Origin: Dendrobium chrysotoxum
Lineage: Eukaryota; Streptophyta; Magnoliopsida; Asparagales; Orchidaceae
Assembly (NCBI GenBank): GCA_019925795.1
Contig: CM034300.1
Location: 38,745,135 to 38,809,134 of the forward strand
DNA length: 64,000 nucleotides
Direction: 5' to 3'
Shown here: one piece after another, positions 32,111-45,287 of the stretch
Numbering within the stretch: the first letter of the stretch is position 1
How the letters are laid out: each line of letters opens with the position of its first letter
The notes under the pieces: model-generated
What the model saw: only the letters and a program-made list of their open reading frames with translations
The model's database searches: none
What the model was told of the DNA's origin: nothing
Translations under genes and position numbers: made by a program

Positions 32111-35100
32111 TCAAGCATGAATATCTATCTCACCTAATATGGTTCTTAAGGTGCTGAAGGTTTCAAAGGCTGAAGATATCTTCAAGATGATTTTCAGTGG
32201 CTACATATTGTAGCTCTATGTCTCCCTTAGTAATATGGTCCCTAATGAAATGGTGCCTTATGTCAATGTGTTTGGTCATGGAATGTTGGATTGGATTCTT
32301 TGAAATACAGATGGCACTAGTGTTATCACATAGGATTGAAATTGTGCCTACAGGTAATTCTAAATCCAGAATCTGTTACTTTAACCAAAGGACTTGGGCC
32401 ACACAACTTCCTGAGGCAATGTATTCAGCTTCAGTAGTGGATATGGCAACTGAATTTTTCTTTCTACTAGACCAGGAGACTAAGGATTGTCCTATGAATT
32501 GACAGGTTTCAGAGGTACTTTTCCTATCAACTCGGCATCCTACAAAATTTGAATCAGAATATCCTATAATTTCAAAGGAGGTGTTATTCTTAGGATACTA
32601 AATTCCTAAGTCTTGTGTCCTTAAGAGATATCTAAGTATTCTCTTAACAGTAGTCAGATGGGACTCCTTTGGATAAGCCTGAAATCTAACTCAGAGATAA
32701 ATACTAAACATAATATCAGGTCTACTAGTAGTTAAGTAAAGAAGTGATCCAATTATTCCTCTATATTTCTTTTGATCAACATATTTTCTATTTGAATCCT
32801 TATCTAACTGAACACTGGAACTCATAGGAGCATTGATTGGCTTATGTTTATCCATCTCATATTTCTTAAGGATGTCCTTAATGTATTTTGATTGACAAAG
32901 GAAAGTTCCATCATTCTTCTGCCTAATGCTAAACCCCAGAAAGTAAGTTAGTTCTCCCATCATACTCATCTCAAATTATTTACTCATCATTTTTGAAAAT
33001 TAATCACACAATTTTTCCTCAGAAAATCCAAACAGAATATCATCAACATAGACTTGGACAATCAATAATTCATCTCCTAACTTTTTTAGAAACAGGGTGG
33101 TGTCTATGCTCCCCTTAATAAAGGTTCTTTCTAGTAGGAATGTGCTAAGTCTTTCATACCATGCCTGGGTGCTCGTTTTAGTCTATATAAAGCCTTTTTT
33201 AATTTGAATAGATGATTAGAAAATTATGAATTTTTAAAGCTTAGGGGTTGTTCAACATACACATCTTCTTTTATCACCACATTCAGAAAGGCACTCTTAA
33301 TATCCATTTGAAATAGTTTAAATCCCTTAAAATAGGCAAAGACTAGTAGCACCCTAATGGCTTATAGTCTGACTATCGGGGTAAAAGTCTCCTTAAAGTC
33401 AATTCCTTTTATCTGATTATACCCCTTAGCCACCAATCTTGCCTTATTCCTCACCACTACACCAGAGTCATTCATTTTATTTTTGAAAATACATTTAGTT
33501 CCAATTACACTCTAGTCCTTAGGTCTTCCAACTAACTCCAAATCATCATTCCTTATAAATTGATTTAATTATTCCTACATGGCTAGGATCCATAATTCAT
33601 CAGATAAGGCTTGATTTAGGTTGGTGGGTTCAGTCATTGATATAAAGGTAGAGTAGTTTAATTATTTTCTAAGTCCATGCCTAGTTCTAACACCTTCAAA
33701 TGGATCTCCTAAGATCAGTTCTTTAGGATGATTTGAAGAATATCTTCTTTCTCTAGGAAAAGAAACTTTAGATTCTATCCTTTTATCTAGACTTATTATT
33801 TTTAATCCTTGGGTGACTTCTACAACCTCTTCTTCTTCTACTCTAGACCCTTCAGAATTATCAGATTTATCAATTATAACATGAGTGGTCTCCTCAACTA
33901 CTAGTGTTCTTTCATTGAAGATTCTATAGGATTTCCCAACACTTGAGTAACCTAGGAAGACTTCTTCATCAAATTTTGGGTTAAACTTTTTTAGTTGAGA
34001 CTTTCCATTATTCAGAATGAACACTTTACATCCAAAGACATAAAGGTAAGAGAGGTTGGGTGTCCTTCCCTTAAGAATTTTATAGGGTGTCTTGTTCAGC
34101 TTGGATTTAAGATTAACCCTATTTAGAATATAACATGCTGTATTCATCGCTTCTGCCCAAAAGTATTTAGAAAGTGAGTATTTAACTATCATGGCTCTAG
34201 CGGCTTCTACGAGGGTCCTGTTCTTCCTTTCAACTACCCTGTTCTGTTGAGGGGTCTTAGGAGCTAAAAAATTGTTATCAATCCCTTACTCCTTACAAAA
34301 AAAATCAAAATTTTCATTCTCAAATTCTCCACCATGGTCATTATAAATGGTTAAGATCTCATAACCTAGTTTCCTCTGAATCCAAGTTGAAAAAGATCTA
34401 AACTCCTCGAATGATTCACTTTTATGAGATAAAAATTTAACCTAAGTAAACCTCTAATAATCATCAACTATCACATACCCAATGACTTTCCCTCCTAGAA
34501 TTGAAGTGCTGACAGGTCCAAAGAGATCCATGTGAAGGACTTCTAAGAGTTTACTAATGTTAATAACTTTGATTAAGTGGAAGGAGGATTTGACTTGCTT
34601 TCATAACTGATAGGCATCACACAGGTGGTCCTTAATGAACTCTAGTTTGGGGGCATCTCTCACTAAGTCTTTTTGGGTGATCTTCTTAAGGCTTTTCATG
34701 CTTGCATGACATAATCTCCTATGCCACAGCCATGATTCATCAGCAATTATTTTTAGGCAAAGAGCAATATCAGCTTTAAAGCAATTTAGATCTTGCATGT
34801 AGACATTGTTGACCCTTTTTCCCTGTAAAATAATTTTTTTATTTAAGCTTATAATACAGCTAGTTGGCAGAAATTTTATGCTGAAGCCTTTATCATAGAG
34901 CTGACTGATGCTGAGCGGGTTGTGTTTTAGTCCATCTACAAGTAAAGCATTTTCAATGATAAAAGTTTTGAATCACAAATTATACCTGATCCCACCATTG
35001 TCTTGGTGGTGTTGTCTCCAAGTGTTACCATGCCTCTTGCCCTGGCCTCTAGTGAAATAAATTGATTTGTATCTTCAGTCATATGCCTTAAACATCTGTT

Positions 35101-35115
35101 ATCTAGGTACCACAT
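32111..35115 (-). pseudogene. pol: E2 pol (heavily broken)
   Basis: Begins at ATG 35115 (MWYLDNRC) and ends at TGA 32113-32111 after GEIDIHA. Recognisable pieces: the integrase finger (WHRRLCHASMKSLKKITQKD at 34740), the integrase C-terminal part and linker (33662-34192, YFWAEAMNTACYILNRVN), RT in multiple frames, and the segment MMGELTYFLGFSIRQKNDG (32969-32691). The protease active site DSG has become DNR. The plus-strand ORF at 32197-32502 is the antisense of RNase H and is not a gene. Confidence 0.9.
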
Positions 35116-35149
35116 AATCTTACGAGGCCCTTTGTGAGAGTACCCCTAC

Positions 35150-36966
35150 AAAATCATCAGATGTTAGATTTGGGAAGCCAAATAGATTTTGGTCCCTTGT
35201 TATGAAAAGAGGAATGAGTTACATGCATGCTATGTTGTGAATTTTGTAATTTTGGTCTCCACACCAAATGTGTTCTATAGTGAATGGTGCATGTGTGGGA
35301 GATATGTCCTAGCATGCCACAAAAAAAATATCTAACACTAGGAAAAGAGTTTACTAATCTATTTGGGTTATAAAGCCTCTTCCTAGGTTTGAATGATGCA
35401 TGCTTTATTGATGGTTTATAAAGCTCTTCATATAAAAGTGGTGTTTTATTTTGTTCTAATGCAATAATTTTCTCTTAGAAAGTCATTTGTTTTTTCATAG
35501 TTTGACACTTCCAATTTTAATATATGTTCACTATTATCTAAATTTCATGCCGTAGTTTCTATTTCTTTAAAAGTTTTTTCTAAATCAACTGGCGATGTTT
35601 ACAAGGAATCATGCTCAGCACATAAGTCAAGATGATTTTTGTTTAAAGAATCAAATTCATCTAGTAAAGCCATATGATTGCTATCCAAAGTGGAATGATC
35701 TTTCTTTAGAATTTCATGCACTTTTTGCAAATTTAAAAATTCAACTTTGAGGCTAGCATGTACTTTGTTGAGCTTATGTAAGAATGAATTCTTTTAGAAA
35801 CTTCAAATAATTGATCATATGTAAGCTCACATACCTCTTCTTGATTAGAGTGATCAAGATGATCATCTGCCATTAAATACAGGTTTGTTACCTCCACTTC
35901 AGCTTCAATTTTAAAGGAGTCTGATGCTGAGTCTGCCCAGACTACATTTTGGATCATTTTCTTGTCCTTCTTGAACTTATGTTTTTCTTCACCCTTCTCC
36001 TCGCTTGGTTGAGCTTTCAGAGTTGGGCATTCAGACTTTAGATGCCCTGACTTCCTGTATTCAAAGCAAATCACATCAGATGAAGCTTTAGAATTTTTAT
36101 TATTCTTACTTTTATTCCACTTTTGATGATGCTTTTAGATTTTCCTTAAGAAGCCTTTGAATTGTCTAGTTATTAAAGCAATATCGGCATTTTAGAACCA
36201 GAAGCATTAGTGTCAGAATCATTAGCCTTCAAGGCTACAATTTTCTCCTTCTTCTTTTCACATGTATTAAGATGCCTTTGGTTCACTCCTTGCTCGTAAG
36301 CAACTAGTGATCCAAGTAAGTTATCAATTGAATAAATATTTAAATCCTTAGATTCAGTAATGGTAGTAATTTTTTGCACCATAAGAAGAAGGTAAATATC
36401 TCAGGAATCTTGTTCACTTTTTTATAATTTATGAGCTCTCTTCCTAAGGCATACATGGATGTAACAATTTGTGTAAACCTAGTATACATTTTAGAAATTA
36501 TTTCACTAGGTTTCATGCAAAAAAGTTTGTAGTCATGTAGTAAGATGTTCAGCCTAGATTATTTAATTTCATTTGTTCCTTCGTAAGTAATGCAAGGTTT
36601 GTCCCAAATTTCTTTACCAGTAGAACAAGTGGAAACATGTATATAATTTTCTAATTTTAATGCATAGAAAAAATAGTTCAAACACTTAGCATTAAGTTGT
36701 GCAAATTCTCTATCATCAAAAGTCCATGCAGAAAGAGGAATTTCAGTTTTAACACCAATAATGAGATAAAAGGGTGTAGAATATCCATCATTAACTAACA
36801 TCCACATATAATAATTAATTGATTGTAAAAAAGGTGGACATGCAAGTTTTTTAAAAATCAAAAGGTATATTATCAAATAGAGATGGTCTTATGATTGAAT
36901 AATCTTCCGTGATGGTCTTGTGATTGAATAATCTTCCGTAGTATTATGATTACCAAAGTTAGCCAT
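35150..36966 (-). pseudogene. gag: E2 gag (heavily broken)
   Basis: Starts at ATG 36966 (MANFGN). A 29-bp tandem duplication at 36893-36945 shifts the frame early. Open pieces: 36876-36559 (INYYMWMLVNDGY), 36382-36173 (coiled-coil side, YEQGVNQRHL) and 36074-35733 with the zinc knuckle region ICFEYRKSGHLKSECP, whose second Cys is Tyr. It ends at the conserved junction TGATGATTTTGTAGG at about 35150. Confidence 0.88.
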
Positions 36967-37011
36967 TGATCAAAATTTAAAAGTTTTCTAAAACTTGACT
37001 TTATGAATCTC

Positions 37012-37023
37012 GCTCTGATACCA
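37012..37023 (-). promoter_or_regulatory. E2 primer-binding site (tRNA-iMet)
   Basis: On the minus strand this reads TGGTATCAGAGC, the standard plant initiator tRNA-Met primer site, two bases from the 5' LTR end (37026). Confidence 0.93.
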
Positions 37024-37025
37024 CT

Positions 37026-38817
37026 TGAAAGTTTGTGAGGGTGACTAAACCCTGTAGAACTAGCCCGAGGATAACTAAGAGGGGGGGATTGATGTTTTAA
37101 AAATTCTTAAATAAAAAAAGAAAAATCTTTTTGATCTTCTTTTAAATATTTTGAAACTAAATATTTATAAGCAGAAGCAGATACAACAATCATAGATATC
37201 AACCACAGAATAAATCATAAAAATGTAGAAATAAAATGCAAAAAAAGTAATAAGAAATATCACACCAAATTTTATAGTGGTTTGGTGAAATCTGACCCAT
37301 GTCCACTCCCCAGAACCTCCCATTCAAGGTATTGCACTAATCAGTTAGTGTCTCTCCTTTTGCCCCCACAACAAGGCGCAGAAGCCCTTACAAAATCTTT
37401 CCACCGACCCAGTAAGGCAGAGAATCTTGAATCCTTTTTCACCCTCCTAGTGAAGGGAGAGAACCTGGAATCCTTTTACTCACACCTGGAGTTGGCAGAG
37501 AACCATAAAATCCTTTTACTCCCTCCTGAAGTACGCAGAAAACATAATAATCCTTATACTCGCACCAGGATTAGGCAGAGTACCTAGATTTGATGCTGAT
37601 GATCATCTCCCTAGAGCCACCAAGGAACCAAGGATGAAGAAGAAAGAAGAAGATTGAATACGGGCTTGGAGTAACCTTTATGAATCCCCTCACAAGATCC
37701 TCTCTCTCTCCCCCAAACTATTCTTCTCCTTCTCTATGCTCTCTCTCAGGTTAGAATAACAACAAAATATTTTATCATTAGTAATTAAGAGAGCTTAAAT
37801 AGGAGGACTCCAAAAGTGCCCTAATTTTTAACATGCCATCAAAGATTATTTAAGATGATCTGTCGATCGTCCGATATGATTAGTGTAAATCAGCCCATCC
37901 ACTCAAGACAATATGTGTTGCTTGTACGATCAAAGAAACAAATTTATACTGATCATCCCGAACGATCTTGTGATCATCCTATATGATTAGTTCAAAATAA
38001 GATTTATCATCCGGCAGATCGTTCGGGATGTCCAGGATGATTAGAAGAAAAATATACTGATCGTCCCGGATGATCTTGCGATCGTCCTATATAATTAGTT
38101 CAAAATATGATTTATCATCTGGCAGATCGTTCGGGATGTCCATGATGATTAGAAGAAAAATGTACTGATCATCTCATACGATCTTAATCGATCGTCTTAT
38201 ATGATATGATTGTTCAATCTAACCATACTTAGATCCCTAATTATAAGATTATTTTAGGCATGATTGATACACAATATCCAGGATGATCAGAATCATCATG
38301 TATGACTATAACAAATTTTTAATTTTCAAATCTTGCCTAAATCATGTCTGGCAGCTGGATTTTTTACTTGATGCATATCATCCTGTACGATGATAGTATT
38401 GTTCAGGATGATTGGTTTAATCAACCTTATTTGACACATAAGCCCTAATTAGGGGTTTTATGTTGAACTGATCATCCAGGATGATTTAGGATTGTCCTGT
38501 ACAATATGATAAAAAATAGGAGAAGTCTCAAACTATTAAAATTTTTCTCCCTTAGTGTGTGTGTGCAAGGTTACTTAGCTTCAGGATCCATCACAATACA
38601 TTTGACTCAAGAAAATATAAAAAATGTATTGGAATTAAACTTACAGATTGACTCAGTCATAATCTACCCAATCTTGAGCTGGCTTGCAAGTGAGCTTATG
38701 ATCCTTAAATGTTAGTGAGTAGCCTAAACAAAATAGATAAGAAAGAATAACAGTAGCAAGGAACCATCAATGTTTGTTATCATTAAAATCACTGTACTTG
38801 GGCCAAAATTTGTAACA
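37026..38817 (-). repeat. E2 5' LTR
   Basis: 1792 bp, TGAAAGTTTG to TTTGTAACA on the plus strand. It contains the tandem GGCAGAGAA/CCTTTTACTC units (37320-37580), the GA leader (CTCTCTCTC at 37700), a TATA-like site near 37795, and decayed palindromes at 37860-38515. Confidence 0.9.
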
Positions 38818-39040
38818 AGTTATGCTCAAAAGTCCCTAAGAGAAGATCCTGATTTGAAAAGGTAATGCATGGCATCTGTCTCAAATAGCATGCATCCTTA
38901 ACAGACTTAGTTATAAAGAAGGCTTGATAGGACTCTGGCTCTAGTAGATCTTTCACTAAAGTCTCTCTCAAGTCTGAAGACATCATCAGTGCATCATAAA
39001 CATTGAGAAGAGAAAAAAATTTTCTCAAATGAGCCAACAT
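38818..39040 (-). pseudogene. G1 protease N-terminal flank
   Basis: The minus-strand ORF reads LSVYDALMMSSDLRE-like residues (LLNVYDALMMSSDLRETLVKD) and ends ITFSNQDLLLGTFEHN at the E2 insertion. This is the conserved segment before the retropepsin core in Tat elements. The frame continues at 27498, so E2 interrupts the coding region directly. Confidence 0.82.
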
Positions 39041-40330
39041 ATTTTAATCAACATCCAACTGAGGGCCTTTTCCCTTCTCCTTAGCCTGTGCTTGAGGTGG
39101 TGGAATAGGATAATCCTATGGGTAATAATATTTTTTTCTTTTTTTTATTATTTTTAGTCATTTTAGGTGGGAGAATCTTCCTTGAATATAATTGGATCTC
39201 CTACATTGAGTCAAGCTCAGCAGAAGTCTCATTTGGTTCAAAGGTCATGGCTTGTGCTGGCTCTACAAAAAGTGATTGGATTGTATTCTTAGACTCATCT
39301 TTGGAGTCCATATAACAACCTCCCTCAGGAATAATAAATCTAGGTTCTTCCTCACACTCAAACCCTTCTCCATATGAGGGATTGCCATCATTATAAGAGA
39401 TAAATAACACATAAGAAGAATGAGTGCTAGAAAAAGTACAGCTAGAAGGAGTAAAAGACCAAAAGTAGCAAGAATCATCTTCTTCTATTAATTCATCATC
39501 AATAGAAGGGAGAATGAAATCCTTTAGCATAAGTGTTGGAAGAGATCCCATCTTCCCATTTGACGTTACAATAAATTTCTCTTTTTCATAAATTTTCTTA
39601 GTACATGAAATAAAAGAAATGTGCTCAGTAGGCACTACAACAGAAGAAAAAGAAGAAACTGGCAAAACAACTGTACTAGCAACTATCGACTTGGCCTATG
39701 AAGGCCTCCTCTCAACTGCCTCTAAACTCTAAACTAGCTGTCTGATTATACCCCTTATCTTATGAAAGAGTAGAAGCTGACACACCTGTTGGTTGGATAA
39801 TATAATAGATGATCTGTTTGCTCCTCCTCTTCCACTCTCATGTTGGTTGGAAATGTCAAAATATTTTTCTTAACAAAGAATTTAAATTCTTCTTTACACT
39901 TTCACTTTTAAAGGGATATTCCTTGCTAAGCTTCTTTTATAGTTATAAATGACTCTCTGGAGTTCTATAGGAGGGTCTAAACTGCTGCAGAGCCAGTGGT
40001 CATGGCTGAAACTATACTGGAGACTATACATGTGTTTATAGTGGCATCAATGGTCGTGGCTATACCTGTGGTCATGGTGGTGGTGGTCGCTGTGGCACTA
40101 AAGTGACTATGGGCCTCTTACCCCTATCCTGGGACTCAAAAGTACTATGCAAATCTATCTACCTAGGAGGTGGTACCCCTGAAGACTCCTGCCTCTGAGG
40201 ACTATATGGAGGTTAACTCTTAATCATAGAAGGGACTGTAGCGACTATGCTGTCCTGCAAGGCGACCTTAATCAATAATTTTTGAAAGGTTCAAATAGTA
40301 AAACCTTTAGAGTATGGCACGATAGGACCA
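39041..40330 (-). pseudogene. G1 gag C-terminal and spacer region
   Basis: Contains a 154-codon open stretch (39665-39201) rich in Ser, Glu and Asp. It shows no domain that I recognise but lies between the gag core and the protease, where Tat elements have a variable region. Simple T runs (39128-39150) and CATGG-type repeats (40040-40090) are present. Confidence 0.5.
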
Positions 40331-40820
40331 TCAATATTCTTTAGCAAGATCTCAACTGCATACTGCTCCTACAAATGAGGCTCACACTAAAGGATAAGAT
40401 TTCTCCACCTAATAATTAAGTTAGGTAGAGACTCATAGGGTGCTGTCTAGTCACTGCCAACTCACCTACCGTGACTCTATGCTTAGTATTGATAAATATC
40501 TGAATGAACAACTGCTTAATCTCTACAAAAGTGTGGAGTGAATCATTGGGGAGATCGACATACTAGTGAAATGCCACCCCCACTACTTTTGATAAAAAAT
40601 CTCAACATCAGTGCATCACTCTCTTTAATATTGCAACACATGGCCCGATATTGAGCCACATGTTGCCTTGGGTTCCCAAACCTATCAAACACTCAAAAAT
40701 GTGGATGGGAAAAATAGGTGGGGTATGGCTTCCACTTGTACTCTATTGGGTAATGGTGATCCTTACTAACTACATCCTCAGACTTCCTAGTGAAAATGGT
40801 CTGCTCAATCTTCTGTATAA
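40331..40820 (-). pseudogene. gag: G1 gag core (broken)
   Basis: A minus-strand translation between about 40720 and 40390 gives FDRFGNPRQHVAQYRAMCCN, then ALMLRFFIKSSGG and, at the end, RWRNLIL. This matches the layout of the Ty3 gag domain (F-D-G-x-x-N-P-R-x-H, then L-x-R-x-F, then W-R-N-L). Several stops and frame changes interrupt it. A live copy would assemble the particle. Confidence 0.7.
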
Positions 40821-42863
40821 TCATGTCGTGAATCTACCTGGGAGAAAACTGTATTGACTGACTCTGGACTGGAACACTGAACTGTACTATTGGGGGTGCT
40901 ATTGGAACTACCCTCTAAATTTTTTCTACTCTCACAGGCTCTGGCATTGCTACCTTTGTCATTGATGGCTTATCTCTAGATGTAGTGGGGGTGCCTACAT
41001 CCATGACTTGTGGTGTAGCCCCCAGTGCTGTCAATTGGGCGGTCATCGCTGCCATAGCTCTAGTCATCTCAGTAATCTAAGTGTATAACTATAATATGTA
41101 GCATCCGTATCCACTAATCGGGGAGGTCCACCCTGTAGTGAGGTGGATGGTACATCAGCCTCCCCATTCTCCTCCAAACCATCATACTGTTCTCTCTGCT
41201 CGTACAATAACCCATGTCTCATTGTAACAACATAGACACGGTGAATGAGAATATCCTCATCTGACTCTTATCCAAGTAAGTCCTCACTAGAGAAGGTCTA
41301 ACAAAGGGCATCAATATACGGTCCAATAAGAGAGGAGATCCTATGGCGGTAGAAATAGGAACTGACTCTACTCGAGCTAGGGAACTATCCAATGGGACAC
41401 CATCTTTAACATCTGCTCACACATCACAAATCATTAGTACTGCTGTTGATCCTAAGGGAACAACTATATCAACCTATTGAACTATCCCAATTGTGCACTA
41501 TCTCAATAGGTCAGTCTACCTGCCAACATCTCCAAACTCATATACTATGATGGGACCTAATATGAATATCTGGCTGTGGAGGCAGAATGACAACAACAGA
41601 GCTAAGCTAAGGCCAGAATGACTCCAATGGTGGGTGACATCAATGATGACATGGGCATCATCCAACTATGGGAACACATGTCTAGGGTCTAACTACTAGA
41701 ACTACTCTAATTTGCTACCGTGGTGACTGTCCTCTCTACCATCAGTAACTCTGTCTAAGAGACTGCCTATGAAACTGAGCATGCACCTGAGAGATCTAAT
41801 GGAGTAACCTCTCCTCACTAACGACCTCTACCTTACATCGAATGGATAATGCTCTAGATCCTTTGAGTGAGGGCTCTGATAACACTATCCCTAGGAACTC
41901 TAGTGCATGGAAGAGTAATGGTGATAGGAGGGGATGGAGTAATGCGAATAACATCCTCCTCATCACCACTATATACTAGTGGGGAAAATCATTCTTCATG
42001 GACTGCATCAATCTCAAGTGCAATAAAAACATTAGGAATCTGAGTAACTGTAGGTCAGTATGGCTCTCACTGTAAGGGAATGACCCTCTGTTGAACTGGC
42101 TCTATTTGAGACACCAAATCTATCATCTATTGCACTGCTACATTAAATGTAGCTAACCATAGTATCCTGTTCCTGTTCCTTCGGGCCTTTCTCCCAAGGC
42201 TGAAGGTAGAGGAAGATGCTATGTTTGAACCTGCTAGCTGGATAACTAGGGGAACAAGAGCTACTAGGGTAGGAGAAAGTGTCAGGGTCTACGCGGTAGT
42301 CTCGAGGTGAGAAAGCTATGTACAAAAATGGAAACCCGATTAGTGGAAGAGGGTGAAGGAAGCTGAGCCTGGGCACCCCTCTTCCCCAAAGAGGAAGGAG
42401 GAGGGGAAAGTCTAGGATGAGTAACATCCACTAGAGCTATGGGAAAGGTAACTACTGGGTGCCAATGCTGAGGGGTCAAATCCATCTGAATGGCTGGTTC
42501 TATAGGCACTAATCGCCTGACAACTAGACGAACAGGCTGAACAGGAAGTGGCCTAAGCACTAGTTTTCTAGCCACTGGGCACAGTAGCTATGCACGAATA
42601 CGGATGGGGCGAACAGGTGCTTAGGCTATCTGACAAGAAACTAGACATCCAAAAGGATGCATGAATACATGATCTCTCCTCTGTAGGGGAGAAAAGATAG
42701 TAGCCTCGGATGGGGTTAGCCCTCCAAGGTTGACGTAAGCTGAGTTGGTAAAGGAACCAAAGGTGATCCCTCCCGCAGGAAGGCTATACAATAGGGACAT
42801 AGCAAGTTTCACCCATGAGTTTAAACCAAAACAAAAAGTAATCGAAGGATCAATAAATGCCAT
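40821..42863 (-). pseudogene. G1 gag N-terminal region or upstream ORF
   Basis: An ATG at 42863 opens 80 codons (MAFIDPSITFCFGLNSW, then NLGGLTPSEATIFSP). The same frame continues after TAA at 42618 and a further TAG to 42282, through a Pro/Arg-rich segment (VLRPLPVQPVRLVVRRLVP). Further fragments reach about 41000 with many stops. The position fits the N-terminal gag extension or the extra ORF1 of Ogre elements; I cannot tell which. Confidence 0.5.
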
Positions 42864-43148
42864 GGTACTGTCTGCTAGTACAAATTATAACAATTAGTAT
42901 TGAATGATACCAAGAGGATGAGGGAGGAAGGAAAGGGCAGAATAGCCTAAAAAGCTAGGAAGGAAAGAGCCTAAATAAGGAACACTAAACTCAGAGTACA
43001 CACAAGAGAGAATAATATAGAATCTAAAGATAGAGAGAGGAACCTATCCCACCATTATCGCCAGAAATCTATGGGTCTCCAAAAGGAGTCTACTTGAGGG
43101 GTTAGAATACAAAGAGTATATTCGCACTATCCCATAGGACAAAATGGT
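42864..43148 (-). other. G1 5' leader, gag-proximal part
   Basis: Non-coding stretch between the G1 ATG at 42863 and the alpha insertion at 43149. No motif seen. Confidence 0.5.
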
Positions 43149-43431
43149 CATAGACCTTTACACTCTACACAAGCAGGCCAATGAAAGAGTAGATGAGATT
43201 ATACAAATGATTAACCATGGAGGATAGTGGCTTTCACCTATACGCCTCAATGGGTAATAATTTATATAACCTGATAACACGAGATTTCTCCCATCTGATA
43301 CATCAACTTGAATGTGGTTAATTTGATATGGGTATCGGTTTCCCACAGGTGCAAGCCCCTATTATTAATTACATCTTAGGCCTCAGCCTAATAAAACTTC
43401 TGATTAAGCATGTTATATTATTTTCTCAAAG

Positions 43432-43436
43432 GGTTT
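43432..43436. repeat. Left target-site duplication GGTTT of E4
   Basis: GGTTT directly before TGTTGCAAATC, matched exactly at 45283-45287. Confidence 0.9.
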
Positions 43437-45282
43437 TGTTGCAAATCTGGATTCAAGAATTATGATATTGATGATGACAAATATTTTTATCTCTGTTTGA
43501 TTGCCTAATATTTCAGGTTCACAAGATTAATTGTAATTCAAGCCAACTCAAGATCGAGTCAATCTATTTTTTTAATTTTAATGTAAATTTTCACCTTTTT
43601 TGAGTCAAATGTAATATAATGGTTCCCCAAGCTAAGTAAGCTTACACACACACACTCAGGGGGAGATTTTTTGGTGAGTTAGAGTTTCTATTCAGTTTTA
43701 TTCATATTATCCTGGATGATAGAAATATCATCCTGGACAATCCAATGAAAATAGAAACCCTAATTAGGGCAACCATGTTAAGTCAGTCTGATTAAGCATA
43801 TCATCCTAGATGATTATCCCATCGTACAGGATGATATGCTCAAATCAAAAAATCTCAGGCTCCAGACTAAATTAGGCAAGTTTTTATTTTTAGTATTTTG
43901 GTCTAATCATCCTGGATAATATGTGTATCATCCTGAATGATTCATTACAATCATGCTTAAATTATTCAGGTGATTAAAAAAAGTAATTAAGGATTAATTG
44001 ATCGATCACATCTTGCTAGACGATCGCAAGATCTTGGATGATCCATTAGAAATCCTTATCATCCAGTGTATCTCACATGGACGGCCAAAACTATCTGCTG
44101 GATGATATTACCATTTTTGAACTAATCGTATGGGATGATAGGATTATCATCTGGGACGATCAGTTATTTTTGAAATCATCCAGCATAGTTATCTTGGACA
44201 ACCTGAACTGTGTGTCGGATGATATTGGCCATTTTTAAAATAATCATACAGGATGATAGACATATTATCCTATATGATCATGTCATTTTCTTTAGATCAT
44301 CCAGACGTTTCTCCTGGATGTCCCGAACTATCTACTGGATAATATTCTTAATTTAAACTAATCGTCCAGGATGATCGCATAATCATCCCGGACAATCTGA
44401 ATAAACCATGTTTTCTAATCATCCAGAAGAACCAGATCGTCCAAACCAAAAGGGGCTAATTTACACTGATCATACAGGATGATCAAAGGATCATCCTAGA
44501 TGATCTTTGATGGCAAGTTGAAATTTAGGGCAATTTTTGAGCCCTTCTATTTAAAATCTTTTTCTTGCTACTATTAAAATCTTTTATGGCTGTCCTTTCT
44601 TGAGAGAGCCTCGAGAGGGAGAGGGAGAGCTTAGGAGAGAGAGAGAGATAATCTTGTGAGGGGGAGTTTGTGAGGTGTTTGTAAAGAAGGATTCAAGTCG
44701 TTGTCTCCAGTCGTCGTCCCTTGTCCCTTGGTGTCTCTATGGGAAGGATCGTCTGTAAGAAGATCAAGGTTCTCTGCCTGCTTTTTGAGGAAGCGAAAGG
44801 AGGTAAGGTTCTTTACCTACTTCAGGAGAAAGCAAAAAAAGGTAAGGTTCTCTGCCTGCTTCAGGATGAAGCAAAAGGAGTCTGGATTCTCTATCTCACC
44901 GGGTTGGTGAAAGAGAGTTTCGTAAAGGCTTCTCCACCTTATTGTGGGAGAAAAAGGAGAGTCACTGAGTTTTAGTGCAATACCTAGTGGGGAGGCTCCA
45001 GGGAGTGAACGTAGGTCAAGTTGATCGAACCACTATAAAATCTAGTGTGTTTCTTTTGATTATTTTATGCACTGTACTTTTTTGTTGATAATCGTATGAT
45101 TAAAGTTATTATTTTGTTTCGTGAAATATCTCTACATCATCGTGAAATTGTAATTATTTAAAAATATTTAAAAAGGTTTTCAAAATTGTTTTTACTTAAG
45201 AATTTTTAAAAGTACCAATTCACCCCCCTCTTGGTTAGCCTCAGGCTAGTTCATAAGGGCTTAACATCCCTAACAAACTTCA
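43437..45282 (+). mobile_element. E4: solo Sirevirus LTR
   Basis: A single 1846-bp LTR, TGTTGCAAATC to AACAAACTTCA, flanked by the duplication GGTTT and with no internal region. This is the usual result of recombination between two LTRs. It contains degenerate palindromes (43705-44510), the GA leader (44595-44660), the tandem TTCTCTGCC units (44770-44900) and TATAAAA at 45034. The ORFs at 44701-44975 come from the tandem repeat. Confidence 0.93.
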
Positions 45283-45287
45283 GGTTT
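45283..45287. repeat. Right target-site duplication GGTTT of E4
   Basis: Exact match to 43432-43436, after the terminal CA. Confidence 0.9.

Larger units (their letters stand above)
27499..38817 (-). mobile_element. E2: old Sirevirus-type Ty1/copia retrotransposon in G1 protease
   Basis: Minus-strand element with LTRs at 37026-38817 (5') and 27499-28989 (3'), an exact iMet primer site, gag, pol, an ORF3 remnant and a polypurine tract. It is of the same family as E1 and E3 but far more decayed: the palindromes have mostly become ATCATCC/GGATGAT, and the coding frames are broken many times. Confidence 0.92.

Noticed and set aside
32197..32502. 101-codon plus-strand ORF (also 16218-16460 minus)
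   Set aside because: Antisense of the copia RNase H; the sense strand has the conserved motifs.
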